Source: Marinobacter sp. ATCH36 (GTDB taxonomy: Bacteria; Pseudomonadota; Gammaproteobacteria; Pseudomonadales; Oleiphilaceae). From it: DNA of 64,000 nucleotides. The position numbers and the translations under genes are program-made. The stretch spans positions 1,178,001 to 1,242,000 of the forward strand of contig NZ_JAMJPL010000001.1 of NCBI RefSeq assembly GCF_023555055.1, given 5' to 3'. Positions 9,766-19,244 of the stretch are shown here, piece after piece (the first letter of the stretch is position 1; every line of letters starts with the position of its first letter). A model generated the notes under the pieces. It searched no databases and was not told where the DNA came from. It saw only the letters and a list, made by a program, of their open reading frames with translations.

Positions 9766-10467
9766 TCAGCCGCCAAGATAGGCATTCTGAACATCCGGGT
9801 TGGCCAGCAGGTTCTTCCCGGTATCGTGCAAACGGATGCGTCCGGTTTCCAGCACGTAGCCCCGATCTGCCAGGTTCAGAGCCTGGTGCGCGTTCTGCTC
9901 CACCAGGAATACGGTAATCCCTTCCTCGCGCAGCTTGCCGATGATCTCGAAGATCTGCTTGATGACCAGCGGTGCCAGTCCCAGCGACGGTTCATCCAGG
10001 ATGATCATGTTTGGCCTGCTCATCAGCGCCCGCCCGATGGCGAGCATCTGCTGCTCGCCGCCGGACATGGTACCGGCACGCTGGTGTTCGCGTTCTTTCA
10101 GCCGTGGAAACAGTTCGTAGACGTGTTCCTGGCTCTTGCGGATTTCCGATTTGGTGTTGAAGAAACCGCCCATATGGAGGTTTTCCTCGACAGTCAGGCC
10201 GGAAAACACGCGCCTGCCCTCGGGCACGATGGCAATGCCCGAGCGCATGATGTTGGACGTCATGTCACGGGTAATATCCCGCCCCTGCAGAATTACCCGG
10301 CCAGACGTGGCCTGGGGATTGCCACAAACGGTCATCAGCAGCGTGGTTTTGCCGGCGCCATTGGCGCCGATCAGGGACACAATCTCACCTTTCTTGACTT
10401 CAACGGAGACGCCATGGAGCGCCTCAATCTTGCCGTAGTGGGTATGGACATCTTCTAGTACAAGCAT
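9766..10467 (-). CDS. livF: Branched-chain amino acid ABC transporter ATP-binding protein
   Basis: This is one of the two cytoplasmic ATPases of a LIV/HAAT-type importer. The 233-residue product has Walker A GANGAGKTT (about residues 34-42), signature TMSGGEQQMLAIGRALM, Walker B MIILDEPSLGLAP and the switch His in VEQNAH. Length and the CGNPQATSGRVILQG segment are typical of LivF. It lies nine bases downstream of livG and is the last gene of the livKHMGF run. Substrate could be branched-chain amino acids or related hydrophobic compounds; the sequence does not settle this. Confidence 0.95.
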   Translation of the reverse strand: MLVLEDVHTHYGKIEALHGVSVEVKKGEIVSLIGANGAGKTTLLMTVCGNPQATSGRVILQGRDITRDMTSNIMRSGIAIVPEGRRVFSGLTVEENLHMGGFFNTKSEIRKSQEHVYELFPRLKEREHQRAGTMSGGEQQMLAIGRALMSRPNMIILDEPSLGLAPLVIKQIFEIIGKLREEGITVFLVEQNAHQALNLADRGYVLETGRIRLHDTGKNLLANPDVQNAYLGG

Positions 10468-10476
10468 GGTTCTTCC

Positions 10477-11232
10477 TCAGGCCTCACCCAGATAGGCTTT
10501 GATAACGTCATCGTTCCGGCGAATCTCATCCGGTGTACCGCTGGCCAGGGGGCGCCCCTGGTTGATCACATTGATGCGGTCGGAGATATCCATCACCAGG
10601 CTCATATCATGTTCAATCAGCACCACGGAAACGTTGTAGTCTTCCTTGAGGCTGATAATCAGTTGATTGAGGTCTTTCGTTTCGGCGGGGTTCAGGCCGG
10701 CAGCAGGCTCGTCCAGCATCAGCAGCTTAGGCTCGGTGACCATGCAACGGGCTATTTCCAGCCTTCTCTGCTGGCCGTAGGCGAGGTTGCCCGCGTCACG
10801 GTTGGCCATATCCATCAGCCCGACCCGGTCCAGCCAGTAGGCCGCCCGGTCCAGGGACTTCTGTTCCTTTTCGCGGTAGTTCGGTGTTTTAAGAATACCA
10901 GAGAGCAGGTTGGTGTTGAGATGTCGGTGCTGAGCGACCAAAAGGTTTTCCACTACCGTCATGCGGCTGAACAGCCTCACGTGCTGAAAGGTCCGTACCA
11001 GGCCAAGGCGGGAAATCTTGTAGTCAGGCTTGCCCTGAATTTCTTTACCCTCGAACAGGATTTTGCCACCGGTCGGCTTGTAGAAGCCGCTCATGCAGTT
11101 AAAAACGGTCGTTTTGCCGGCCCCGTTGGGGCCGATAATTGCCACGATTTCATGTTCCTGTACGTCCAGCGACACCTGATCCACAGCCAGGAGCCCGCCG
11201 AAGCGCATCGACAGATTCTGTACTTCAAGCAT
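10477..11232 (-). CDS. livG: Branched-chain amino acid ABC transporter ATP-binding protein
   Basis: This is the second ATPase of the importer, pairing with LivF. The 251-residue product has Walker A GPNGAGKTT near residue 36, the LivG-type insert YKISRLGLVRTFQHVRLF, signature NLAYGQQRRLEIARC, Walker B LLMLDEPAAGLNP and VVLIEHDM. The C-terminal GTPDEIRRNDDVIKAYLGE is the classic LivG ending. It begins six bases after the livM stop and ends nine bases before livF, so the three are cotranscribed. Confidence 0.95.
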   Translation of the reverse strand: MLEVQNLSMRFGGLLAVDQVSLDVQEHEIVAIIGPNGAGKTTVFNCMSGFYKPTGGKILFEGKEIQGKPDYKISRLGLVRTFQHVRLFSRMTVVENLLVAQHRHLNTNLLSGILKTPNYREKEQKSLDRAAYWLDRVGLMDMANRDAGNLAYGQQRRLEIARCMVTEPKLLMLDEPAAGLNPAETKDLNQLIISLKEDYNVSVVLIEHDMSLVMDISDRINVINQGRPLASGTPDEIRRNDDVIKAYLGEA

Positions 11233-11238
11233 TATCCG

Positions 11239-12510
11239 TCACTCCTGCCGTTTCAGTTCGATGTGGATGCGTCGCATGGGCATCAGGCCCTGGGGGCGCC
11301 AGACCATCATCAACACCATGGCGGCACCGAATATGGCCATTCGGTACTCGGAGAACTCCCTTGCCAGTTCCGGCAGGATGGTGACCGCGATCGCTGCAAG
11401 GATCACCCCCATCTGGGAGCCCATGCCACCGAGCACCACAATAGCCAGGATAATGGCCGACTCCAGGAATACGAATGACTCGGGGCTGATAAAACCCTGC
11501 TTGGAGGCAAAGACAGTGCCGGCAAATCCCGCAAAGAAGGCGCCAATGGTGAAGGCGGACAGCTTTACCGCGGTGCGGCTCAGCCCAAGGGATTTGGCTG
11601 CGATTTCATCCTCACGCAGCGCTTCCCAGGCCCGGCCTACCGGCATACGCATCAACCGGCGAATGGCAATCGCCGTAATGACGGCCAGTACCAGGGCAAT
11701 CAGGTACAGGAAGATGACTTTGTGCTCGCCGCTGTAGGCGATACCAAAGGTCTCGTGGAAAGACGTGTTGCCTTCCTCCTTGACCCGGCGGCCGAACTCC
11801 ATGCCGAACAGGGTGGGGTCCGGAATGCCGCCGATACCATTGGGACCACCGGTCAGGCTGGTCATGTTGTTCAGCAGGATGCGGATGATCTCACCAAACC
11901 CGAGGGTAACGATGGCGAGGTAGTCCCCCCGCAATCGCAGCACCGGAAAGCCCAGTACCAGCCCGAAAAGAGCAGCAAGCAGGGCGCCTATGGGCAGGGC
12001 GAACCAGAACGAGATTCCGAAATACTGCGACAGCAGGGCAAAGGAATAGGCACCGACTGCATAGAAGGCTACATAGCCGAGGTCGAGCAGGCCTGCCAGA
12101 CCCACCACCACGTTCAGGCCCAGGGCCAACATGATGTAGATAAGCACCAGGGTTGCCAGATCCACCGCGCCGCGGGAGGCGATAAAGGGCCAGATAAGAG
12201 CCCCTATAATCATCAGGGTGAGCAGCGTGGATTCCAGTTTCAGCCGTTTGCTCTGTTCCATGGGCTTGCGGTTGGCAAGCGGGTTTACAGCAGGAAGCTG
12301 GCGCAATGACCCCATTATGTTGTCCCGGTATAGCTGGAACAGGAAGACAATCAATGCCGCCAGCAGCACGCCGAGGACAGTGGAGGTTTTGGCCCCCTCG
12401 AGGGTCACGTCTATACCCTCGCTGGCAAGATTGAAACCCAGTATGGGGTACGAAATGATCAGGGTGACAATGGCGCAAAACAGCGCATGTTTCAGGTTAT
12501 GAGCAGCCAT
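11239..12510 (-). CDS. livM: Branched-chain amino acid ABC transporter permease
   Basis: This is one of the two inner-membrane permeases. The 423-residue product has two hydrophobic segments and a linker in the first 110 residues, then the conserved LivM core with [21 protein letters not shown] and a [17 protein letters not shown] motif followed by several transmembrane helices. The ATG shares one base with the TGA of livH. Length is close to the long LivM class of pseudomonads rather than the shorter forms of about 300 residues. Confidence 0.95.
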   Translation of the reverse strand: MAAHNLKHALFCAIVTLIISYPILGFNLASEGIDVTLEGAKTSTVLGVLLAALIVFLFQLYRDNIMGSLRQLPAVNPLANRKPMEQSKRLKLESTLLTLMIIGALIWPFIASRGAVDLATLVLIYIMLALGLNVVVGLAGLLDLGYVAFYAVGAYSFALLSQYFGISFWFALPIGALLAALFGLVLGFPVLRLRGDYLAIVTLGFGEIIRILLNNMTSLTGGPNGIGGIPDPTLFGMEFGRRVKEEGNTSFHETFGIAYSGEHKVIFLYLIALVLAVITAIAIRRLMRMPVGRAWEALREDEIAAKSLGLSRTAVKLSAFTIGAFFAGFAGTVFASKQGFISPESFVFLESAIILAIVVLGGMGSQMGVILAAIAVTILPELAREFSEYRMAIFGAAMVLMMVWRPQGLMPMRRIHIELKRQE

Positions 12511-13433
12511 CAGATCTTCTCAACCTCCGGTTTGCCGAGCAGGCCGGTGGGTTTGAACAGCAGGATCAGGATAAGCAGTCCGAAGGACACAACGTCTTTG
12601 TACTCACCGCTGAGATAACCGGAGGTCATACTTTCGGCAACGCCCAGAATGAGCCCGCCGAGCATGGCACCCGGAATACTTCCGATGCCCCCGAGTACCG
12701 CCGCAGTGAATGCTTTGAGACCCGCGATAAACCCGAACAAAGGGTCAATGGAGCCGTAGTACATACCCAGAAGCAGGCCGGCAACCGCAGCCAGCGCGGC
12801 ACCGATCACAAATGTGGCCGAAATGATGCGGTTGGTATCGATGCCCAGCAGATTGGCCATGCCCAGATCCTGGGAAACGGCCCGGCAGGCCCGGCCGATG
12901 CGGGAGCGGGAAATAAACAGGGAAAGAATCGTCATGCACACCAGGGTGGTTGCGAATATGGTGATCTGCATGTAGGTGATGGAGGTCTGGAACGAGTCCT
13001 CGGCTCCGAAGCGGAAGCCGCCCTCAATCAGCGCAGGAAAACCGATGTTCCGCGACCCTTGGGCGAGGTGGACGTAGTTCTGCAGGAAAATCGACATGCC
13101 GATCGCCGAGATCAACGGAATCAGCCGGTGCTTTCCGCGCACGGGCCGGTAGGCTACCCGTTCCACGGCCCAGCCCATGGAGCTTGATACAATCATTGCG
13201 CAAATCAGCGCCACGATCAGCACCAGTGGCAACCATGCTATACCCAGAGCCGCGAGCCCGGTGATAGCGATCAGCGCAGTGTAGGCGCCGATCATGTAGA
13301 TCTCACCATGGGCAAAGTTGATCATGCCGATGATGCCATAAACCATCGTATAGCCGATGGCGATCAGGGCATAGGTGCTCCCGATCGTCAGCCCGTTGAT
13401 GAGCTGCTGAATAAAATACAGGAGGTCTTGCAT
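12510..13433 (-). CDS. livH: Branched-chain amino acid ABC transporter permease
   Basis: This is the partner permease of LivM. The 307-residue product carries the LivH signature [24 protein letters not shown] near its N-terminus (about residues 21-44), then eight or so hydrophobic segments and the [19 protein letters not shown] cytoplasmic motif. A GGAGG precedes the ATG. It follows livK across a gap of 162 bases that contains a terminator-like hairpin, as expected when the binding protein is made in excess over the membrane parts. Confidence 0.95.
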   Translation of the reverse strand: MQDLLYFIQQLINGLTIGSTYALIAIGYTMVYGIIGMINFAHGEIYMIGAYTALIAITGLAALGIAWLPLVLIVALICAMIVSSSMGWAVERVAYRPVRGKHRLIPLISAIGMSIFLQNYVHLAQGSRNIGFPALIEGGFRFGAEDSFQTSITYMQITIFATTLVCMTILSLFISRSRIGRACRAVSQDLGMANLLGIDTNRIISATFVIGAALAAVAGLLLGMYYGSIDPLFGFIAGLKAFTAAVLGGIGSIPGAMLGGLILGVAESMTSGYLSGEYKDVVSFGLLILILLFKPTGLLGKPEVEKI

Positions 13434-13525
13434 CTGTGTGGGACTCCGATAGCCTGCTCCCTCCTCTGTGACCAGCCACTGTCCCGGGGTGCCGGGCGTG
13501 CTGGAAACAGGGTCAACAGGAGCCT

Positions 13526-13564
13526 AGAAAAACACCTTCTCCCGGATCGCGGTGAGAAGGTGTT
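13526..13564 (-). terminator. Terminator or attenuator between livK and livH
   Basis: Eleven-base perfect arms (13531-13541 and 13554-13564) flank a 12-base loop. On the minus strand the stem is followed by a run of five T. It lies 32 bases after the livK stop and probably causes partial termination, so that binding protein exceeds permease. Confidence 0.75.
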
Positions 13565-13595
13565 CTCATAATTACCGTTTGTTAACGATTTTGGC

Positions 13596-14708
13596 TCAGT
13601 TTACCGGAGTTTTGCTGCCATCTGAATGCCATTCATAGACAACAAACTCGAACGATTCCATATCGCCCTTGCTGTCGTATTCAACGGTACCAATTGGTGT
13701 CTGGAAATTGCCTTCGCGCAGGGCTTCGGCAACATCAAACGGATCGGTAGAGTTGGCGGCTTCAATGCCATCGGCAATCAGCTGAACGGCGGTGTAAGAA
13801 GTTAGCACGAAGGGACCAGACGGATCCTCGCCCTTATCTTCAAAGGCCTGGACCAGTTCCTGGTTTTCCTCTTTCTCGTCGAAGCTCGGTGGCAGGGTTA
13901 CCAGCAGACCCTCAGCGGCTTCACCGGCAATGGTGTTGATGTCCTTGTTACCAACGCCTTCCGGGCCCATGAAGATGGTGTCCAGCTCAGCCTGGCGTGC
14001 CTGACGCAGGATCAGGCCCAGTTCAGGGTGGTAGCCGCCATAGTAGACGTAGTCCACATCGGCCTGGCGAAGCTTGGTCACCAGCGATGAAAAGTCCTTG
14101 GCGCCGGCAGTGATGCCTTCGAACATGGCCACTTCAACACCGCCTTCTTCGAGGGTGTCACGAACTGCGGTGGCGATGCCTTCACCGTACTGCTGCTTGT
14201 CGTGAATAACGGCAACGCGTTCCGGCTCCTGGCTGATCAGGTAGTTGGCGGCAACCGGGCCCTGCATGCTGTCCAGGCCGATGGTGCGGAATATCAGCTC
14301 GTAGCCGCGTTCGGTGATTTCCGGGCTGGTGGAAGCTGGCGTAACCATCAGGATGCCTTCATCTTCATAGATGTCGGAAGCCGGCTGGGTGGAGCTGGAG
14401 CACAGGTGCCCGACCACGAAGCGCACGCCTTCGTTAACCATGTTGTTGGCAACGGTTACGGCCTGCTTGGGATCACAAACATCGTCCTGTTCAACGGCTA
14501 CAAGCTGCTCTCCCATAACGCCGCCGGCTGCGTTGATCTGTTCGATCGCCATACGGGCACCGGAGAATTGCATGTCACCATACTGGGCAACGGGACCGGT
14601 CATCGGCCCTGCGATACCGATCTTGATTTCAGCGGCAGCGTGGCCAGCGCCCATGACGGCGATAGAAGTACCAATTGCAGTTACGAGTTTCTTGACTGGT
14701 GTACTCAT
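13596..14708 (-). CDS. livK: Branched-chain amino acid ABC transporter substrate-binding protein
   Basis: This is the periplasmic receptor of the importer (LivK/BraC family, type I periplasmic-binding fold). The 370-residue product has a signal peptide (about 1-26, ending GHAAA), then IKIGIAGPMTGPVAQYGD, the conserved opening of the family. The two motifs GGVMGEQLVAVEQDD and HLCSSSTQPASDIYEDEG also belong to it. A perfect minus-strand TTGACA lies at 14778-14783, between the stop of the upstream TPR gene and this start, which suggests a promoter of its own, although I see no good -10. Ligand specificity is inferred from the family only. Confidence 0.93.
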   Translation of the reverse strand: MSTPVKKLVTAIGTSIAVMGAGHAAAEIKIGIAGPMTGPVAQYGDMQFSGARMAIEQINAAGGVMGEQLVAVEQDDVCDPKQAVTVANNMVNEGVRFVVGHLCSSSTQPASDIYEDEGILMVTPASTSPEITERGYELIFRTIGLDSMQGPVAANYLISQEPERVAVIHDKQQYGEGIATAVRDTLEEGGVEVAMFEGITAGAKDFSSLVTKLRQADVDYVYYGGYHPELGLILRQARQAELDTIFMGPEGVGNKDINTIAGEAAEGLLVTLPPSFDEKEENQELVQAFEDKGEDPSGPFVLTSYTAVQLIADGIEAANSTDPFDVAEALREGNFQTPIGTVEYDSKGDMESFEFVVYEWHSDGSKTPVN

Positions 14709-14787
14709 TGGGTCTGTCCTGTTTCAGGGTTATTCTTATGTACTCAAGGATGTAAACAAACACCACACATGCTGCCTTGTCAAGCAA

Positions 14788-15738
14788 TCAGGTGTCGGAC
14801 TGCTCCTCGTCTTCCGGGAAAATAAGTTTCCGGAAACTGTCGTGATCCCGCAGCTGTTCAAAGCTGGGGTCAACTGAAGCGTCGTCCTTGTACGCCTCGG
14901 AAATATCAATCGCTTTTTGCAGTGTAGCCACTGCATCTTCCCATCTGCCAATTTCAGCATAGGCGCAGGCCAGCTGGTAGTGGGCATGGCCGTTGTCCGG
15001 TGCCAGTTTCAGCGCTCGCTGGCACAGGCTGATGGCCCATAGGGGTTCCTGCATTTCCAGCACTGCGTCGGCTTTATAGCTGAGGGCTTCCACGTCATCC
15101 GGGCGAAGATCCAAGATAGTATCGTAGGCGGCAATCTTATTCTGCTGGGAGGTTTCCTGGCTGGCTTTCAGCCATAGCGAGTGCACTTCGTTGGTTCGCT
15201 CAATCTCTGCCTGGTTTTGCTGGATGATATCGGATTTCTGCCTGAGTTGATCTTCAATGAACTCCAGCCGTTTCTCGTATTCTATTACCAGTTCGTTTAC
15301 CCGCTTTTCGGCCAGGGTCGTCAGCTGATTGCGCATGTCGCGAATGGAGTTCCAGCCTATGACAACCAGGATGGAAGTGGCGCCGGCTATCAGGTAAAAG
15401 AAATAAGTGACCGTATCGGTGGCGTAGGACATGGTTTTGTCGGCTACCGAGAGCTCCTTGTCCACGACCTTTTCAATCAATTCAGCCCGGGTGTTCATCA
15501 TTTCCTTGCGTAACGCCTTGCTTTCCTCAAGCAGGTACAGCTCTACGAATGGCGTGTACATGGGCTTTTCCAGGGTATCGATGCGCTGTTGTACGTCTTC
15601 CGCGGTGAGATCTTCGCCGGGATCCTGGGCGTGGGTTCCGGTGCTGAAAACCAGTGCCAAAAAGCATGAGGCAATGAGTAGTGTAAGGCGCTTCCCGGAT
15701 GGGCAGTGCGGGACGTTGTTTTGAACTCGGGTATTCAT
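14788..15738 (-). CDS. Membrane protein with coiled coil and TPR repeats
   Basis: I do not recognise a named family. The 316-residue product has a signal peptide (about 1-38, cut after THA), a periplasmic stretch with coiled-coil character and a transmembrane helix around residues 108-128 (VTYFFYLIAGATSILVVIGW). A long Glu/Arg/Lys-rich coiled coil follows (about 130-195), then two or three TPR-like helix pairs (about 205-295), for example NGHAHYQLACAYAEIGRWED. The topology suggests a scaffold with its TPR domain in the cytoplasm. It lies 79 bases upstream of livK on the same strand; a functional link to transport is possible but unproven. Confidence 0.75.
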   Translation of the reverse strand: MNTRVQNNVPHCPSGKRLTLLIASCFLALVFSTGTHAQDPGEDLTAEDVQQRIDTLEKPMYTPFVELYLLEESKALRKEMMNTRAELIEKVVDKELSVADKTMSYATDTVTYFFYLIAGATSILVVIGWNSIRDMRNQLTTLAEKRVNELVIEYEKRLEFIEDQLRQKSDIIQQNQAEIERTNEVHSLWLKASQETSQQNKIAAYDTILDLRPDDVEALSYKADAVLEMQEPLWAISLCQRALKLAPDNGHAHYQLACAYAEIGRWEDAVATLQKAIDISEAYKDDASVDPSFEQLRDHDSFRKLIFPEDEEQSDT

Positions 15739-15890
15739 CTGGCCATGTCCGTTTTGCGGAAATTCAACAAGGTGGAGACCTTAGCATAGTGGCTGCGGAA
15801 AAAATGCTGAAATTCGCGCAGGTGCCTGCAGGCCAGTGTAATAGGTGTCAGGGATTGCGGCGACTACGGCTTGCAATATCCCGGCCGAAG

Positions 15891-15909
15891 ACCTCTAATA
15901 ATTAGAGGT
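15891..15909. promoter_or_regulatory. Perfect 19-bp palindrome, probable MarR operator
   Basis: ACCTCTAATAATTAGAGGT is a perfect inverted repeat about one base. It lies 36 bases upstream of the chosen start of the MarR-type gene and in the divergent region shared with the TPR gene. MarR proteins usually bind such 16-20-bp palindromes to repress their own promoter and neighbouring genes. That this gene product binds here is inferred. Confidence 0.65.
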
Positions 15910-15945
15910 ATAAAGAAACTGAAAGTCACGAAACGGAGTGGTGCA

Positions 15946-16440
15946 TTGGAGAGTTACGAAGAGGTTTTGGTGGCGTTGCGCCGGGTAATAAGGGCCACGG
16001 ATCTGCATTCCAAACGTCTGAGCAAGCATGCGGGACTGACGGGCCCACAGTTGCTGATAATGCGTAGTATTCGCGACCTGGGTGAGGTGACGATTGGCAC
16101 CATTGCTGACAAAGTCAGCCTCAGTCAGGCCACGGTGACCACGATTCTGGACAGGCTGGAGCTTCGCAAGCTGGTTTATCGTGTTCGCAGCACCCGGGAC
16201 AAGCGTAAGGTTCACGCCCATCTCACGGAGGAGGGCGTCGATATTCTGGCCCGCGCGCCACAGCCTTTGCAGGAGGATTTCATCAAGAAGTTCCAGAGCC
16301 TGGCGGAGTGGGAGCAGACGATGATTCTGGCGTCGCTTCAGCGGGTTGCCAATATGATGGATGCCGATGACATTGATGCGTCGCCGGTTCTGGATGTGGG
16401 GCCGGTGCTTCGTGAGGATGGGTGGAAGGCCAAGGCCTGA
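15946..16440 (+). CDS. MarR family transcriptional regulator
   Basis: This is a winged-helix dimeric repressor. The product of 164 residues contains a typical MarR core: dimerisation helix, GLTGPQLLIMRSI, the recognition region VSLSQATVTTILDRLELRKLV, and the wing RSTRDKRKVHAHLTEEG with the conserved D-x-R. I place the start at TTG 15946, with CGGAG seven bases upstream. The longer frame from 15871 would contain the 19-bp palindrome inside the gene and lacks a ribosome binding site. It is divergent from the TPR/livK genes and convergent with the Lon gene. The ligand is unknown. Confidence 0.85.
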   Translation: MESYEEVLVALRRVIRATDLHSKRLSKHAGLTGPQLLIMRSIRDLGEVTIGTIADKVSLSQATVTTILDRLELRKLVYRVRSTRDKRKVHAHLTEEGVDILARAPQPLQEDFIKKFQSLAEWEQTMILASLQRVANMMDADDIDASPVLDVGPVLREDGWKAKA

Positions 16441-16467
16441 GGTTGGGTGCTGGCCTCAGAGGTGCCT

Positions 16468-16560
16468 GGTTCGGGGGTGGGGTTATCTTTTCTTTGGAAA
16501 AAGAACTCGCTTCGCTCAGACACCTTTTTCTGGCAGAAAAGATAACCCCACCCCCAAACC
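16468..16560. terminator. Long hairpin acting as bidirectional terminator between MarR and Lon genes
   Basis: Arms of 36 and 37 bases (16468-16503 and 16524-16560) pair almost perfectly around a 20-base loop reading AACTCGCTTCGCTCAGACAC. The two genes converge here. The stem carries a T-rich stretch on both strands (CTTTTTC and GAAAAAG), so it may stop transcription in both directions. Like the cloverleaf repeats it has a short central motif enclosed by long unique complementary arms, but the loop is different. Confidence 0.75.
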
Positions 16561-16598
16561 GATTTCGCCTGTTTGCGGGCCGCTTTAACTTCACGGCA

Positions 16599-19049
16599 TC
16601 AATGCACCGAAGCCCCCTTCTTAGGCTTGTCCCCGAAGCATACCTGAAACACATCGCTGTAATGCTTGGCAAAATTCACCGTCAGCCCTTCCTTCAGGTA
16701 TTCCGGCAACTCTTCATAATCGCCCTTGTTCGCCTCCGGCAGAATCAGGTTGCTGATTTTCTGGCGCCTTGCCGCGATGACTTTTTCGCGGATGCCGCCG
16801 ACCGGGAGTACCTGGCCGGTGAGGGTCAGTTCGCCGGTCATGGCGAGGTTTTGCTGGGGTGACTCCCGGCGGGCGATGGACAGTAGTGCGGTGGCCATGG
16901 TGACGCCGGCGCTGGGGCCGTCTTTGGGCGTGGCGCCTTCGGGGACGTGCAGGTGCACGAAGGATTTGTCGAAGAAGGTCGGGTCGCCTTTGAATCGTTT
17001 CAGATTCGAGGAAACGAAGCTGTAGGCGATTTCGGCGGACTCTTTCATGACGTCACCCAGTTGCCCGGTGAGCTTGAAACCGCGTTGGGTGCTGTGGATG
17101 CGCGAGGCTTCGATGCTCAGGGTGGCGCCGCCCATGGCGGTCCAGGCCAGGCCAGTCACTACACCGGTGCCTTTCAGGGATTTTTCTTTGCGGAATGCCG
17201 GCTGTCCCAGATAGGTTTGCAGGTCACTCACGCCCACCTTCACCGGCTGATCCGGGTTTTCAAGCAGGCGAACGATGCCTTTGCGGATGACTTTGTGCAG
17301 CAGTTTCTCCAGGCCACGCACGCCGGCTTCCCGGGCATAGCCTTCGATGATCTGTTTTATCGCCGCGTCGGTGATGTTCATCTGCTTTTTAAGCAGGCCG
17401 GCACGTTTGAGTAGCCTTGGCATCAGGTAATGCTTGGCGATGGCCAGCTTTTCTTCGGCAATATAACCAGACAGCCGGATGACGTCCATGCGGTCCAGCA
17501 ATGGCCGCGGGATGGTGTCCAGCTGGTTTGCGGTACAGATGAACAATACCTTGGACAGGTCCATGCGCACGTCCAGGTAGTGGTCGAGAAACTCCCGGTT
17601 CTGCTCCGGGTCCAGGGTTTCCAGTAGCGCGGAGGCCGGATCGCCCTGGAAGGAGGCGCCGATCTTGTCGATTTCGTCCAGCATGATCACCGGGTTCGAC
17701 ACTTTCGAGTCTTTCAGTGCTTGCACGAATTTACCGGGCATGGCGCCGATGTAGGTGCGGCGGTGGCCCTTGATTTCAGCCTCGTCGCGCATGCCGCCGA
17801 CGCTAAAGCGGTAAAACTTGCGCCCGAGAGCGTCGGCTACGGAATGGCCAATGGAGGTTTTGCCGACGCCGGGCGGGCCCACCAGCAAGAGGATGGAACC
17901 GCTGACTTCACCCTTGAAGGTGCCCTCGGCCAGGAACTCGACAATGCGGTCTTTAACATCGTCCAGGCCGTCATGGTCACGGTCCAGAATGCGGCGGGCT
18001 TCCGCCAGATCGAAATGGTCTTCCGAGGTCAGGCCCCAGGGCACCTGGGTCAGCCAGTCGAGGTAGTTGCGGGTCACGCCATATTCCGGTGAGCCCTGCT
18101 CCAGTACCTGGAGTTTCTGGAGTTCGTCGTCAAAGCGCTCCTGAACCTGCTCTGGCGGATTCAGTTTTTCCATGCGCTCGCGGAAACGCTCGGCGTCGGC
18201 AGTCTTGTCGTCCTTCGCCATGCCCAGCTCGCGCTGAATCACCTTGAGCTGTTCCCTGAGGAAAAACTCGCGCTGATGTTTCTGGACCTTCTCGTTCACC
18301 TCCTCGCTGATTTCACTTTGCAGGCGCGCCACTTCCTGTTCCTTCGCCATCAGCAGCAGTACTTTCTCCATGCGCCGTAGCAGCGGCACGGTATTGAGCA
18401 CTTCCTGAAGTTCGTGGCCCGGCGCGCTGGTCATAGAGGCGCCGAAATCCGCCAGGGGCGAGCTGTCGTCCGGCCCGAAGCGTGACAGGTACTGCTTGAC
18501 CTCCTCACCATAAAGTGGGTTGGTGCGCAGCAGTTCCTTGATGGAGCTGATGATGGCCAGTGTATAGGCTTTCAGCTCGTCAGCCGCTTCCTCCGGCTCT
18601 TCCGGGTATTCCACTTCCACCAGGTAAGGCGGCCGGCGGCGTAGCCATTGGGTAATCCGGAAACGCTGCAGGCCCTGGGCGATAAACTGAACCTTGCCGC
18701 TTTCCCCCTGGGCATGGTGAACCCGCACGGCGCACCCGACCGTCTCCAATTCTTCGCTACCCGGGATGCCCTGCTCAGGGTCGGAATCTTCCACGAAGCA
18801 AATGCCCAGCACCTTGTGGTCGGTTTCGCCCACCCGCTTCAGGGTTTCCTGCCAGGGGTTCTGATTAACCACAATCGGCTGCACCTGAGCCGGGAAGAAT
18901 GGCCGGTTGGAAACGGGCAAAACGTACATGCGCCGGGGCATCTGCTGTTTCGGCAGTACCAGGCTTTTGCTGTTTTCGTCCTCACCGATGTACTCGGCCA
19001 GGTCTTCTTCAGGGGCTATAAAAGAGTCGTTGCGGTTATCGTCGTTCAT
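16599..19049 (-). CDS. lon: Lon-family ATP-dependent protease (LonA type)
   Basis: This is a cytoplasmic AAA+ serine protease. The product of about 816 residues has a LON substrate-binding domain (about 40-240, MYVLPVSNRPFFPAQVQPIV), a coiled coil, and an AAA+ domain with Walker A GPPGVGKTS and Walker B VIMLDEIDK. In the C-terminal protease domain the catalytic Ser lies in KDGPSAGVTM and the Lys in GGIREKVIAARR. The N-terminus resembles the second, stress-linked Lon of pseudomonads (AsrA-like) more than the clpX-linked one; no clpPX is nearby. The start is ATG 19049, 13 bases from GGAGG, or TTG 19058, four bases from it. Confidence 0.93.
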   Translation of the reverse strand: MNDDNRNDSFIAPEEDLAEYIGEDENSKSLVLPKQQMPRRMYVLPVSNRPFFPAQVQPIVVNQNPWQETLKRVGETDHKVLGICFVEDSDPEQGIPGSEELETVGCAVRVHHAQGESGKVQFIAQGLQRFRITQWLRRRPPYLVEVEYPEEPEEAADELKAYTLAIISSIKELLRTNPLYGEEVKQYLSRFGPDDSSPLADFGASMTSAPGHELQEVLNTVPLLRRMEKVLLLMAKEQEVARLQSEISEEVNEKVQKHQREFFLREQLKVIQRELGMAKDDKTADAERFRERMEKLNPPEQVQERFDDELQKLQVLEQGSPEYGVTRNYLDWLTQVPWGLTSEDHFDLAEARRILDRDHDGLDDVKDRIVEFLAEGTFKGEVSGSILLLVGPPGVGKTSIGHSVADALGRKFYRFSVGGMRDEAEIKGHRRTYIGAMPGKFVQALKDSKVSNPVIMLDEIDKIGASFQGDPASALLETLDPEQNREFLDHYLDVRMDLSKVLFICTANQLDTIPRPLLDRMDVIRLSGYIAEEKLAIAKHYLMPRLLKRAGLLKKQMNITDAAIKQIIEGYAREAGVRGLEKLLHKVIRKGIVRLLENPDQPVKVGVSDLQTYLGQPAFRKEKSLKGTGVVTGLAWTAMGGATLSIEASRIHSTQRGFKLTGQLGDVMKESAEIAYSFVSSNLKRFKGDPTFFDKSFVHLHVPEGATPKDGPSAGVTMATALLSIARRESPQQNLAMTGELTLTGQVLPVGGIREKVIAARRQKISNLILPEANKGDYEELPEYLKEGLTVNFAKHYSDVFQVCFGDKPKKGASVH

Positions 19050-19244
19050 ACCGTGCAAGCATCCTCCGGGAATGTTGATCCGGGGAGCAGTGCTCCCGGG
19101 CCTAATGCCTATGTAGCGGCGCCAGCGATTATTTCAAGGCAAGAGGTAGACTTGAATTTCTTCCCTCAGCCCCCACTTCCAACAACAATCCGTTTAGGAC
19201 ATTTCAGGAAACCATTTCCAGAAAACCAATTTCAGGTGCCACCC

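Noticed and set aside
18648-19244. Upstream extension of the cnoX frame by about 200 codons
   Set aside because: It runs antisense through the start of the Lon gene; the thioredoxin domain begins at ATG 19245.
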